From NCBI RefSeq assembly GCF_030445035.2, contig NC_080673.1:39676365-39740364 (forward strand): a stretch of DNA of 64,000 nucleotides. Reading direction: 5' to 3'. Both the position numbers and the translations under genes were made by a program. The notes beneath the pieces are model-generated. The model saw only the letters and a program-made list of their open reading frames with translations. It searched no databases and was not told the DNA's origin. Every line of letters starts with the position of its first letter. Position 1 is the first letter of the stretch. The DNA comes from Dasypus novemcinctus (taxonomy: Eukaryota; Chordata; Mammalia; Cingulata; Dasypodidae). Shown in pieces: positions 35,434 through 45,340 of this stretch.

Positions 35434-35858
35434 GTTTTTTTACTTTCCCCTTCCCCTCTGCCTCCACTGCCCTGCTGTTTTTGCTTTCTGTATCCATTTG
35501 CTGTGTCATCTTTTGTATCTATTTCTCTTTTTGTCTTCTCTTCTTGTCTTTCTCCTCTAGGATTCAGAGGGATTCAATCCTGGGGACCTCTGATGTGGAG
35601 AGAGGTTCCCTGTCAGTGGCAACATCTCAGTTCCTGGTCTCTGCTGCGCTTCACCTTGACTCTCCCCTTCCTTTCTTCTGTTGTATTATCATCTTGCTGT
35701 GTGACTCACTCGCGTGGGCACTCAGTTCACCATGCAGGCACTGGCTTGCCGCGCAGGCACACTTTCTCTTTCTTTTTCACCAGGAGGCCCAGGGAGCGAA
35801 ACCGAGTCCTCCCATATGGTAGGAGGAGGCCTTATCACTTGAGCCACATCTGCTTCCC
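35434..35858 (-). mobile_element. Dimeric tRNA-headed SINE
   Basis: Two heads, one around 35570-35640 and one at 35790-35858, with the body TCACCTTGACTCTCCCCTT between them. The same arrangement occurs at 62062-62494. The flanks TATAATACTT and TATCATTACTT are a weak duplication. The 200-codon frame here is an artefact. Confidence 0.85.
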
Positions 35859-36132
35859 TATCATTACTTTTTATGCATTTGCATTTTAGAACCTGTAAGA
35901 AGTAAAAAAAAGTAGAGTAACATACCAGAAAATACAATAAACTAGTATTGGCATTTATAATTACCGATATGGGTATCTTTGACAGAGGTCTTTACTTCTT
36001 TATGTCACCTTTGATCCACTGTCCAGTGTCCTTTCCTTTCAGTAAGAATTCCCTTTAGCATTCCTTGTAGGACAGTTTTAGCAATAATGAATTCCTTCAG
36101 TTTCTGATATCGGGAATGTTTTAATCTCTCCC

Positions 36133-36415
36133 TCTTTTTTTGAGGTCCCGGGGCTGGGGATTGAAGCTGGGACCTCGTAAATGGGAATCCAGCTCTCAAC
36201 CACTGAGCTACACTAGCTCCCCCATTATTTTTTTTCCCTATTTGCTTGTTAGGTTTGTTTTTAGGAGGTATTGGGGATAAAATCCAGGACCTTACATGGG
36301 AAGCAGGAGCTCAACCTCTGAGCTACATCTTCATCCCAATGAGTTTTTTCATTTGCTTGCTTTTAGGTCTTCCGTGTGGGAGGCGGGATCAACCGCTTGA
36401 GCCACATCTGCTCCT
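36133..36415 (-). mobile_element. Three tRNA-Ala-headed SINE units in a row
   Basis: Three consecutive heads (about 36133-36222, 36226-36339, 36340-36415), each ending in GAGCTAC or GAGCCACAT-type text, with T-rich spacers. The first carries GATTGAAGC, the reverse of the B box. Confidence 0.8.
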
Positions 36416-36418
36416 GAG

Positions 36419-36874
36419 TTGGCTTTTATAATAGGGAATAAGTAAAAGCTTATAGTTCTGAGGTTGTGAAAAAGTCCACATCAAAGCATTCTTAAGAGAT
36501 ACGATCTTTCCAGAGTTTGGTTACTGGAGATCCTGGACTCCTTCCACATGGCAAGGCACATGGAGGTATGTGCTTCTCTTCTGGGTCTTGTTTCAGCTTC
36601 TGGGTGCTCTGTCTGTGGCTTCCTCTTCTGGGTTCCTCTATGGCTCCTGGATTTCTTTTTCTCTGTTGCTTTTTCTCTGTACGTCTGCATGTTTCTCCCA
36701 TCTATAAAAGACTCCTGCAAGAGGACCCACCTTGGGTTATGCCTTACTGAGGTAAGCCAATAAAAGGCCCACAACCGAATCCAATCCAATCAGTAAGTCC
36801 CACACCTACAGGAATAGATTAGCTTTAAGAACATGACCTTTCCTGGGATCCACCAAAAGCTTCAAAATGTCACA
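36419..36874 (-). mobile_element. LTR fragment, MLT1/MaLR-like
   Basis: Related to the LTR at 52493-52946: both carry GATCCTGGACT, TCCACATGGCAAGGCACAT-like text and TTTAAGAACAT, and end in CACA. The TG end is missing on the left, next to the SINE cluster. Confidence 0.65.
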
Positions 36875-37607
36875 GTTGACATTTATTTTCTTTTAGCACT
36901 TTAAATATGTTGTCCCATTGCCTTCTTGCCTCCGTGGTTTCTGATGAGAATTTGGCATGTAATCTTATTGGGACTCCCTTGTACATGGCATGTTGCTTTT
37001 CTCTTGCAGTTTTCAGAACTCTCTCCTTGATCCTGGCATTTGACAGTTTGACTACTATGTGTCTAGGCATAGTTCTCTTGAGTTTATTCTGTTTGGGTTT
37101 TGTTGGCCTTTATGAATTGGTTTATCGTGTCTTTTGATACATTTGTAAAGTTTTTTGCAACTATGTCTTTGAATATTCCTTCTGCCCCTTTCACTTTTTC
37201 TTCTCCTTTGGAGGTTACCATAATGCATATATTGACATGCTTTATTGTGTCCCACAGGTCTCTTAGGCTCTGTTTGCTTTAATTTTTTCCTTCTGCTCCT
37301 CAGCCTGAATCTTTTTTTTTTTTTTTTTGTCTTGTCTTTAAGTTCACTGATTCTTTCTTCTGTCAGCTCCAATTTGCTGTTGAAATTCTCCAGGGGATTT
37401 TTTATTTCAATTATTGTGGACTTCAACTTCAGTATTTCTGCTTGGTTCTTTTAAAAAAAATTTCTATCTCTTTATTGAGATTCTCATACTATTCATTGTT
37501 TTTCCTCATATCCTATAGTTCTTTCTCCATGCTTTCCTTTCTCTCCTTGAGCACACTGAATATCATTTTTTTGTTTGCTTTCTAATTTTTTTAATTGTCT
37601 ATTTTTT
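36875..37607 (-). pseudogene. Decayed L1 ORF1
   Basis: On minus, ORF1 C-terminal text (KERVLKTAREKQ, then RLHAKFSSETTEARRQWDNI) and upstream coiled-coil text (LELTERISELKDK-like, near 37370) lie in different frames. It continues at 35985-36130 beyond the SINE and LTR cluster. Confidence 0.85.
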
Positions 37608-38085
37608 TAAAGATACATAGAACATAAATAATGTTACGTTAAAAAATATAAGATGTTCCCATATACCTCCCCTCACCCCCACCCCCACTTCTCCCAAATC
37701 AACAACCTCTTTCATCACTGTGGCACATTCATTGCATTTGGTGAATACATTTTGGAGCACTGCTGCACCACATGGATTACAGTTTACGTTGTAGTTTACA
37801 TTCTCCCCCAGCCCATTCAGTGGGTTATGGCAGGATATATAATGTCCAGCATCTGTCCCTGCAATATCAATTCCAAGTCCCAAAAATGTCCCCACATCAT
37901 ATCTCTTCTTCCCTTTCCCTGTCCTCAGCAACTACTGTCTTCACATCAATGATACAATTTCTTCCACTGCTAGAGTCACAATAGTTCTATAGCAGAATAC
38001 CAGTAAGTCCAATCTTGGGGTCTAAGCCTCCTCTCGATTTAGAGATAGATTGGACATCACCATCCCAGGGCCCACAGGATGAATA
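37608..38085 (-). mobile_element. L1 3'-UTR fragment, 5' truncated
   Basis: The longest copy of the tail also found at 23841-24110: GTTACGTT, then CCCCCAGCCCATTCAGTGGG and TGTCCAGCATCTGTCCCTGC. It is inserted in the N-terminal part of the half-L1 ORF1. Confidence 0.8.
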
Positions 38086-38890
38086 TCTTTTTTTTTTTTA
38101 AGTGTTTGTCTGGTGTGTCCAAAACCCGATCCTCTTCATTGATGGTTTCTAAATTTTTATCTTGTTTCTTTGGCTACTACATTTCCTGTTTGTCAGGTAA
38201 CTTTTGTTGCACATTGTCCATTTTAATATTTTAAAGTTTTACCCCTGGGATTTAGTTCCTGATTTGTCTGACCCATAATTTTGTATACAGCTAGTGATAG
38301 GACATAGATTCCCTTGAGTGCCAGGAGCTAACAAAAACAAAAAACCAAGGCAAAAAAACCCTTAAGTCTTTGCAAATTGACTGCATTTGTGGTACTCTAC
38401 TATGAAGTTTAGTGTCCTATCAAGATCAGCTCAAGACTAAAGTGGAGTCCTCTCCTTTTTTTTTTTTTTTTTTTTTTTGAGCCTGCAGTCTTCTGGGCTT
38501 GTGCTTGCTCATGGCTTTAGGAATTCTGCCATTTATAGAAATTTGAATGCCCTCTCTAATCCTTATTAGAAATGCCTAAAAGCAGGTAATCCTTTGCCTC
38601 AGGCTGCTTTGACTTAATTGTCAAAACACTGCTTTAGCTATCTGCAAGCTCTTCCTGCCTGCAGAGTAAGTATTCAGACGGTGAGCCAGAGATGAGCTTC
38701 CTGATTCAGTCTTTCAGGCTGCCACCTGCTAGACTGGCAGTCATACAGGTACCCCAGTATGTGTATAGAGTTTACTCTGCTCCCCAGATCAGGGCCAGGA
38801 ACCCACAATGAGAGTGAAGGATGGCTCCACACCCTATCAAGGGAGGGGTGGAGAGGTACTACCAAGGACACCAGGACCTTCTACCATTTT

Positions 38891-39100
38891 TTTTTTTTTT
38901 TTTTAGGTACCAGGGGCCAGGGATTGAACCTGGGACCTCATATATAGGAAGCTGGCACCCAATCACTGAGCTACATTGGCTTCCCTGAGTTGGTTTTTGT
39001 TTGCTTGTTTGTTTCTGTTTTCAGGTAGCACCAGGAATCGAGCCTGGGATCTCCCATATAGGAGGCGGGACCTCAACTATTTGAGCCACATCTGCTCCCC
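38891..39100 (-). mobile_element. Two-headed tRNA-Ala SINE
   Basis: Two tRNA-like heads, with the B boxes GGGATTGAACC (near 38920) and GGAATCGAGCC in reverse, separated by a T-rich linker. One perfect 13-bp duplication CTTCTACCATTTT (38878-38890 and 39101-39113) surrounds the pair, so they inserted together. Confidence 0.92.
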
Positions 39101-39275
39101 CTTCTACCATTTTAAAAAGATGAGTTTTCTGGTTTCAGCATTTGTCCAGTTACTAAAAACCCTTTAACTGTTTTGCAGAGTTTTGAGGAAGATGGCTCTG
39201 CCAGTTTTTGTGTTGGGGGAACAGAACCCTGGAGCATCTTTTGCTACCATCTTGGCCTGGGGATTGAGACTTTCA

Positions 39276-39835
39276 TTTCTAACAAGTTCCTAACGATGCT
39301 GGTGCCCCTGGACTTTGAACATCATTGTTTCAGTGTATCTGGTGGTCAATCTGTCAAAAACAAGAAGACTGCAAAGTGTTATTCCTGCCTTAAATCTGAC
39401 TCCAACTTATTTGTATAAAACAAATGAGACAAAACTGCAAAGCGTACTATGTATCAAGTCACCTTTGACATTTTTGAGCAGTACTTCCATGTGGAAGAGC
39501 TCAGAAGGCTGTAACTTGCAAAGACTTGTGGCAAGAGTTCATCAAAGCCATGTGAAATCTTACACGAAGATCATTAGAATCTCAATAACAGAAAATCTAC
39601 CTTTGATAAGATGCTCTTATATATGGATTGTAAACAGATTTTACTAATGTTATATATAGTAATAACAACAGATCTTCCCAGATAATCTGACTAGATCATG
39701 CAAACATTTGGCCATGTGGCCTTATCTATAGATTAAATATAGAACAAGGGCAGTTACCCAAGTTAAATCACTCCCTTTACTTTTCCTTACCCCAAACAAA
39801 AAATTATTCTCCATTATATTGGGTGAAATAAAGGA
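39276..39835. other. No recognised feature
   Basis: About 560 bp. The plus-strand frames at 39173-39647 show no family motif. Confidence 0.5.
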
Positions 39836-40070
39836 CTGGTTAAAAATACGGGCTCTGAAATTAGACTACTTGGAGTAAAATCTTGGCTCCAGCACTTACC
39901 CACTGCCTCATAATGGGCAAATTGTTCAACTTCCTTATGTTTCAATGTTCTCATCTCTGAAAGGAGTATAATAGTTATGCCTGCCTCATTGCATTGTTAT
40001 TAGGAGAAAATACAGTTTAGGCACTTAGAAAAATGCCTGAAAGATAAAAAGAGATCAGTAGTTCTGTAAA
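39836..40070 (+). repeat. MIR SINE
   Basis: GGGCTCTGAAATTAGACTAC, CCAGCACTTACCCACTG, GGGCAAATTGTTCAACTTCC and a GTTATTAGGAGAAAATACAG stretch follow the MIR order from head to tail. Confidence 0.85.
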
Positions 40071-40630
40071 GAATATAGGGATCAGCAAAGTCTATTATCT
40101 ATCTATATACACAGAGAATGTGTATATATACATATATAGTTGGCCACTTTTTCTGAGCTTATAAGCAACACATGCACACACAAAATTATATTTTCACTGC
40201 CTCTTTGCCTGCATGTATCTCTTCTAAACAGGCACTCTCCTGGGCAGTAACCATGCCTTTGTACCCCTCATGGTACTTAAAACAGAGAAGCATAATAGAT
40301 AATGACAACTGACTTATTTACTAGTCTCAGTGAAGCCACTTAGTACTATTACCAAAGACAAGTCTCTTTGGCTCTTCTAGTTGTAAACTAAGAGGAATAA
40401 ACTACAATGATCACCTAAAGTTTTTCCACTTCTAAGATTTTAAGATGTATACTTTACCAGCAGTGACAAAAATGGTGGGGTCTCAGGGCTCATGTTCCTC
40501 TGAGCTGACACTAACTTAAGGGTTACGCTTCTTTTTTTGGGGGCAGTGTCAGAGTCATTCTTTCAAAACCTAAAAATTTGTTAGAAGGCAAAAATCAACT
40601 GGGAATTAAATGTATTTAAAAGTCAAGTCT
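40071..40630. other. No recognised feature
   Basis: Unique sequence with a TATATA-rich patch at 40090-40140. Confidence 0.5.
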
Positions 40631-40720
40631 GGGGAGCAGATGTAGCTCAGTGGTTGAGTGTCTGCTTCCTATGTACAGGGTCCCAGGCTCAATTCCTGAT
40701 TCCTCCTAAATAAATAAATA
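40631..40720 (+). mobile_element. Short tRNA-Ala-headed SINE
   Basis: GGGGAGCAGATGTAGCTCAG matches the A-box half of tRNA-Ala closely. The B box is GGCTCAATTCC, with a short AAATAAATAAATA tail. The duplication is not clear. Confidence 0.85.
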
Positions 40721-41220
40721 TCAAGGCAGTGAACACAGTAAATTCTGTTCCACCTTCCTCATCCCAACCACCCCTGCCAAGTAATTCTGTACCAGGTTAA
40801 CATATTTATTTGGGATTGCTGGAAGTAAATTTGATTATTAAACACACTATTCTTTGCTAAATTTCTTAGGGTAGAATTCTGGTAGATATATGTTGTACAT
40901 AAACGATGAGGACTGATAAATAGCCAACGTCAAAGAACTGGAAAAGCATCTTAAAACGTAAACAACTTGTTGCTTTTTATCAAGTGGTATTGAACTCGAG
41001 TCAGTTTGTCAACTTGGAAAAAAACTGTGACTTAAATTCTATTTAACCAGTACTACTCATCTCTAGCTAATTTGTTGCCACACGGAATGAGGACCTGGGA
41101 TAGCCAAATCATCCAATTTCCAGTACAAAGTAAGAATCTCAATTTTCATGTGACATTTTAGTACGAATATTGGCAACTAATTTAAAGAAAAAATAAAATA
41201 CAGTTCAAGCAAAATAACAT
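40721..41220. other. No recognised feature
   Basis: About 500 bp of unique sequence. Confidence 0.5.
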
Positions 41221-41224
41221 ATAC

Positions 41225-41480
41225 TTTGCAGGTCATATCTAGCCCACAGGCTGCCACTTTTTGACCATTTAAGGGTTGGCAACTTTTTCTATAAAGGGCT
41301 AAATGGTAAAAAAAAAAAAAAAAAAAAAAAATTAGGATTTGTGGGTCACATATGGTTTCTGCTGCATATTTCTATTTTTCACAATTAAAAAATGTAAAAA
41401 CATTCTTAGTTCAAGGGCTATAAAAAACAGGCCTTGGATTTGGACCATGGGGTAGGGTGTAGTTTGCCAGTCTCTGTTAA
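41225..41480 (+). mobile_element. MER5A-type DNA transposon relic(s)
   Basis: GGTTGGCAACTTTTTCTATA at 41274 and the ending GTAGTTTGCCAGTCTCTG are the inverted ends of the non-autonomous Charlie element MER5A. A 24-base A run lies inside. Just before it, CTAGCCCACAGGCTGCC (about 41240) looks like the 3' end of a second copy, so two may abut. Confidence 0.8.
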
Positions 41481-41544
41481 TAGAAACCATCAATTAGACT
41501 TGAGATTCAACAAGTACTTTGGAAGACAGCCACATTGTATGACC

Positions 41545-42374
41545 TCTATCTCTCTATTTCTCCCCCCTCCCTAACTCCCTTGCTGCTTTTTTTTTTCTTT
41601 TCCCCTGTTTGTGTCCATTTGCTGTGTGATTTTCTGTGTCTGTTTTTTTTTTTTTGGCTTCTCTTCTTGTTTTCTCCTCCAGGCTTCACCAGGATTCAAT
41701 CCTGGGGACCTCTGATATGAGAGAGAGGCTCCCTGGCACTTGCACCACCTCAGTTCCTGGTTTCTTTTCTTTTCTTTTTTTTTTTTAAGATTTATTTTAT
41801 TTATTTCTCTCCCCTTCCCTCCCTGTTGTCTGCTCTCTGTGTCCATTCGCTGTGTGTTCTTCTGCATCTGCTTGTATTACCAGGCGGTACTGGGAAACTG
41901 TCTGTTTTTTGTTGTGTCTTCTTGCTGTGTCAGCTCTCCATGTGCGGCGCCACTCCCAGGCAGGCTGCGCTTTTTTCACACAGGACGGCTTTCCTTGCCG
42001 GGCGTACTCCTTGCGCATGGGACTCCTCTACGCAGGGGACACCCTGGGTGGCATGGCACTCCTTGCACATGTCAGCACTGTGCATGGGCCAGTTCACCAC
42101 ATGGGCCAGGAAGCCTTGGTATAGAACCCTGGACCCTCCATATGGTAGGAGGAAGGTCTATCAGTTGAGCCATATCCGCTTCCCAGTTCCTGGTTTCTGT
42201 TGCATCTTGCCTTGACTTTCCCCTGTATCTCTCTTTCGTTGCATCATCATCTTGCTGCATTGATCTCTGCACAGGCCTGGGCATGCCTTTACCAGGAAGA
42301 ACTGGGGATTGAACCTGGGTCCTCTCATATGGTAGACAGAAGCCCAATTGCATGAGCCACATCCACTTCCCACA
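41545..42374 (-). mobile_element. Dimeric tRNA-headed SINE split by a DAS SINE
   Basis: The outer element is 41545-41765 plus 42199-42374. It has an internal head near 41690-41750 and an outer head at 42300-42374. The insert is a separate DAS SINE with its own duplication. Confidence 0.88.
41766..42184 (-). mobile_element. DAS-type SINE nested in a dimeric SINE
   Basis: Flanked by a perfect 14-bp duplication AGTTCCTGGTTTCT (41752-41765 and 42185-42198) that belongs to the host SINE. Confidence 0.95.
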
Positions 42375-44300
42375 AACATTTTTTTTTTAAATTAAGCTTG
42401 TTTATTGAAATATAGTATGTATAAATTCACTACAATGGGTCATTTCATAATGTAGTACATTTTTTTCCTGGCATATACATACTATCTAGAAAGAATATCC
42501 TGAGAGGGAGTTAATGTATAACTTTGAGACAACATTCCAGTCACATTTAAGTGCTCTTACAAATATATTAGCTGAAAATGTTTTATGTTTGTTTTTTTTT
42601 AGGTATTTTATGTCAATCATGTTCTTAAAAAACCAGAATACACATTTATAACGTAAGAGTTTCCTGCTTAAAGGTGATTCTTGTTTCTTGGCTGGCAATT
42701 GTACTCATTTTCTTTTTAATCCTTCAAAGAGAATCATGTTTGATAAAGTGAAGGATTATAGCATCATTTCTCAGACAAGTCAAGAACTTTATAAACCCAC
42801 AAGACTGAGGTGAGGTGGCAAACAGAGGAAAAGTTATATCCAATTCCATCCTTACAGGGTTCTTTGGTCCTGGCCCAACTCCAAAGTGTCTTGTAGAATC
42901 TAATTTGTAATCTGATTCTTAGATGTATCCAAAGTGAACTAAATTTCAGACTAGTAGCAAAACCAACCTAAGACTAAAGATTACCTTGAGTATTGCTGGA
43001 CCAACGTACCTGAGCTTACTAATTAATATCTCTAATTTCAGACAAGAGCAAATCCAAAAGCAGTTCTTAAAGATTAATTTAAAAATAGTGGTGTGCTATT
43101 GCCAGATTGCACTTTTTGTGAAAGCTGTTAATTTTAACAGCAAGTCCCAACTGTTAAACACAGCCATAATTATATAAATTTAGGGTTAACTATATTTTTT
43201 TAAAAGTACTAAATACTTATAACGCATTACTTCCCAATTATTTTACTACACTTTACTATTATCTATGTTCTTGAGGTTATTTTTATCTATTGTAACTGTA
43301 CCTGTATGGTAGAAATACTATATAACGTTGCTTTACTGAGCATCTTTTCTCAACTCTGCATTGTCTTCACATTGGTATCCTGAAACTGGCTTTGGTGGAA
43401 GTATCTGAATGATGCCCCAGTGTTCATCATTCCCCACCCTACCAGCACACCACCAGCTTCAGAAAGTGCCATGGGACTCTGATGAGGTCATGTACAGACC
43501 CTATCTCACGCATTCTAGGGCAAGTCTCATGAAATGGAGATCCAAATCTTTAAATAAATATTTATAAAACAGCATCTTTTATGGATCATTAGAAATGACT
43601 TCCTTTTTGAACATACACACCTTCACTCTAACAAGCACATTGCCACTTAATAAATAGCAACCTGGTCTAAGAAACTTTGCAATTCCCACAACTAGTGTTT
43701 CAGGGAGTAGATAATTGGGTTTTTTTGGTTTGTTTTTTGTTTTGGCCTTTGTCTCTTTCATCAAATACTTTCTTGTAGAGAAAATATGCTGCCCAAAGGC
43801 AATATAAAGTGGCCTCAAGAACAAAGATGGACCAATCTACTACCCACCTCTAGGAAGTGATTAAGTAGCCCCAGGGCAACTCCAATGCAATACAAAGGCC
43901 AGAATCAGTAACAAATGATTTGGATACCACATGGGTCATTTTGGACATATGGAGTATTTCATTAAAGTTACTTAAAAGAATATCTAACTAGAAGAGTATG
44001 AAAAAATTTAAGGCAGTAAATGGAATTACCATAACAGGTTTAATTTTTTAAAAGAATTTGTTTTGGAGTGACTGTAAATACTTTGAACAGCTAAGCTGAA
44101 CTGGAAAAATATACATGGGATATAAGTTATTTTTAACTTACTCTTTTTAGGTAATTACAAAAAAAAACCTCTGAATACTATAAAATTGTGATGTGTAACG
44201 TAACATCACTCTAACATAACATTTTACAAGTAGTGCTGAATCAGAGTAAAAGGCCATGTTCTTGTTCTTTTCAGTAGAAAGGCATCAAAACTCAAGACAC
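42375..44300. other. No recognised gene or clear repeat
   Basis: About 1.9 kb. A short stretch at 42390-42450 hints at an antisense L1 tail, and the rest is unassigned. The frames of 60-80 codons are isolated. Confidence 0.45.
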
Positions 44301-44710
44301 AGGAAGCGGATCTGGCTCAACAGATAGAGTGTCCGCCTACCCCATGGGAGGTCCGTGGTTCAAACCCAGGACCTCCTGACCAGTGTGGAGATGGCCTAAG
44401 TGCAGTGCTGATGAGCGCAAGGAGTGCTGTGCCACACAGGGGTGTCCCCTGAGTAGGGAAGCCCCACGCTCAAGGAGTGCACCTCGTAAGGAAAGCTGCC
44501 CAGTGCAAAAAAAGTGCAGCCTGACCAGGAGTGGCACCGCACGCATGGAGAGCTGATACAGCAAGATGACCCAACTAAAAGAGACACAGATTCCCGGTGC
44601 CACTGACAAGAATACAAGCGGACACAGAAGAACACACAGCGAATGGACACAGGAAGCCATGAAAGGGAAGAGAAATAAATAAAAAATAATAAATCTAAAA
44701 AAAAGAGAAC
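44301..44710 (+). mobile_element. DAS-type SINE, long form
   Basis: Head AGGAAGCGGATCTGGCTCAA to an A-rich tail. The flanks CTCAAGACA and CTCAAAAGAC are a decayed duplication. It lies about 400 bp downstream of the MND1 cleavage region, antisense to the gene. Confidence 0.93.
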
Positions 44711-44720
44711 CTCAAAAGAC

Positions 44721-45087
44721 ATAAGAAAGACCAACTTTATTTTTTCAGTAGGAAACCTGCAAATATGATACAGTACACTGAGTATCAATCATGCATATTT
44801 CCTACCAAATACTGAGAAATAGTAAAGCAGCCAATAGGTTTTTAAAGGTTATTCCAAGCATTTATGTGCATGTACAGGTACATGATAGTCTTCAAATGTA
44901 CACTAAGTTGTTCTTAATATTTAATATTTGGATGACACTAAAAAATGTTATCATTGCATGGCTTTGCTATCGGAAAAATCATTTGTAAACTTGAATTTAC
45001 TTAGGTGGATGGCTTTACTTGCCTTGTCCTACTTTGCTGACAAAGAACATGGCTATCAATCTGTTTTCCATCTATTAAAATGGGTGA
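44721..45087. other. MND1 downstream flank
   Basis: No feature recognised between the SINE and the MND1 3' end. Confidence 0.5.
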
Positions 45088-45233
45088 AGAGCATCTGCAC
45101 TTTATGCTTTATTTAAATTAATAAAATGATAAGCACAGTTACAGGTAAATAACATTTCAATACATTTTGTTGGATAATATAAAATAATTTACATATTCAT
45201 AATTATATAGATCCTTTATCACCATTGAACATT
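45088..45233 (-). other. MND1: MND1 3' untranslated region
   Basis: On the minus strand the sequence after the TAA stop runs for about 145 nt to a polyadenylation signal, then ends near GCTCTTCAC at about 45088. It resembles the short human MND1 3' UTR as I remember it, including the stretch before the AATAAA. The exact cleavage site is inferred from its usual distance of 10-25 nt from the signal. Confidence 0.8.
45108..45113 (-). terminator. MND1: MND1 polyadenylation signal AATAAA
   Basis: A canonical AATAAA on the minus strand (TTTATT on plus), about 120 nt after the MND1 stop codon. It is the first canonical signal I see in the expected place and is followed by a short AT-rich then mixed-base stretch where cleavage would occur. 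Confidence 0.8.
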
Positions 45234-45340
45234 TTAGTCTATGTAGTCAAAGTCTTCTGGAATTCCAAAGTTTTTATCAATTTTATTTTCTTCAAACCCA
45301 AATTTTCTTTTGGCCCAAGATTTTATTGCAAATATGTTAT
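45234..45340 (-). CDS. MND1: MND1 last coding exon (C-terminus)
   Basis: Read on the minus strand, this 107-nt segment encodes the last 34 residues of meiotic nuclear division protein 1 and a TAA stop at 45234-45236. Visible blocks are [13 protein letters not shown] and [11 protein letters not shown], which match the mammalian C-terminus as I remember it apart from KN where human has RT. The exon follows a TTTATAG acceptor (AG at 45341-45342) and starts with AT, completing an Asp codon whose G is the last base of the upstream exon. MND1 forms a nuclear heterodimer with PSMC3IP/HOP2 that stimulates DMC1 and RAD51 strand exchange in meiosis; this segment is the C-terminal end of the partner-binding helical region. 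Splice sites, intact phase and a gene-like 3' UTR argue against a retrocopy. Confidence 0.95.

Larger units (their letters stand above)
34975..39275 (-). mobile_element. ORF1-only 'half-L1' (HAL1-like), interrupted
   Basis: Read on minus: 5' UTR (about 39275-38086), ORF1 (37607-36875 and 36130-35985), the ORF1-ORF2 spacer (about 35430-35200, with the reverse of TTTCTTTGTGGTTACCCT), then directly an L1 3' tail (about 35100-34975). No reverse transcriptase or endonuclease sequence is present. Later insertions are a dimeric SINE (35434-35858), three tRNA-head units (36133-36415), an LTR (36419-36874), an L1 tail (37608-38085) and a two-headed SINE (38891-39100). HAL1 elements are known L1 derivatives with only ORF1; the match here is structural. 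Confidence 0.7.
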
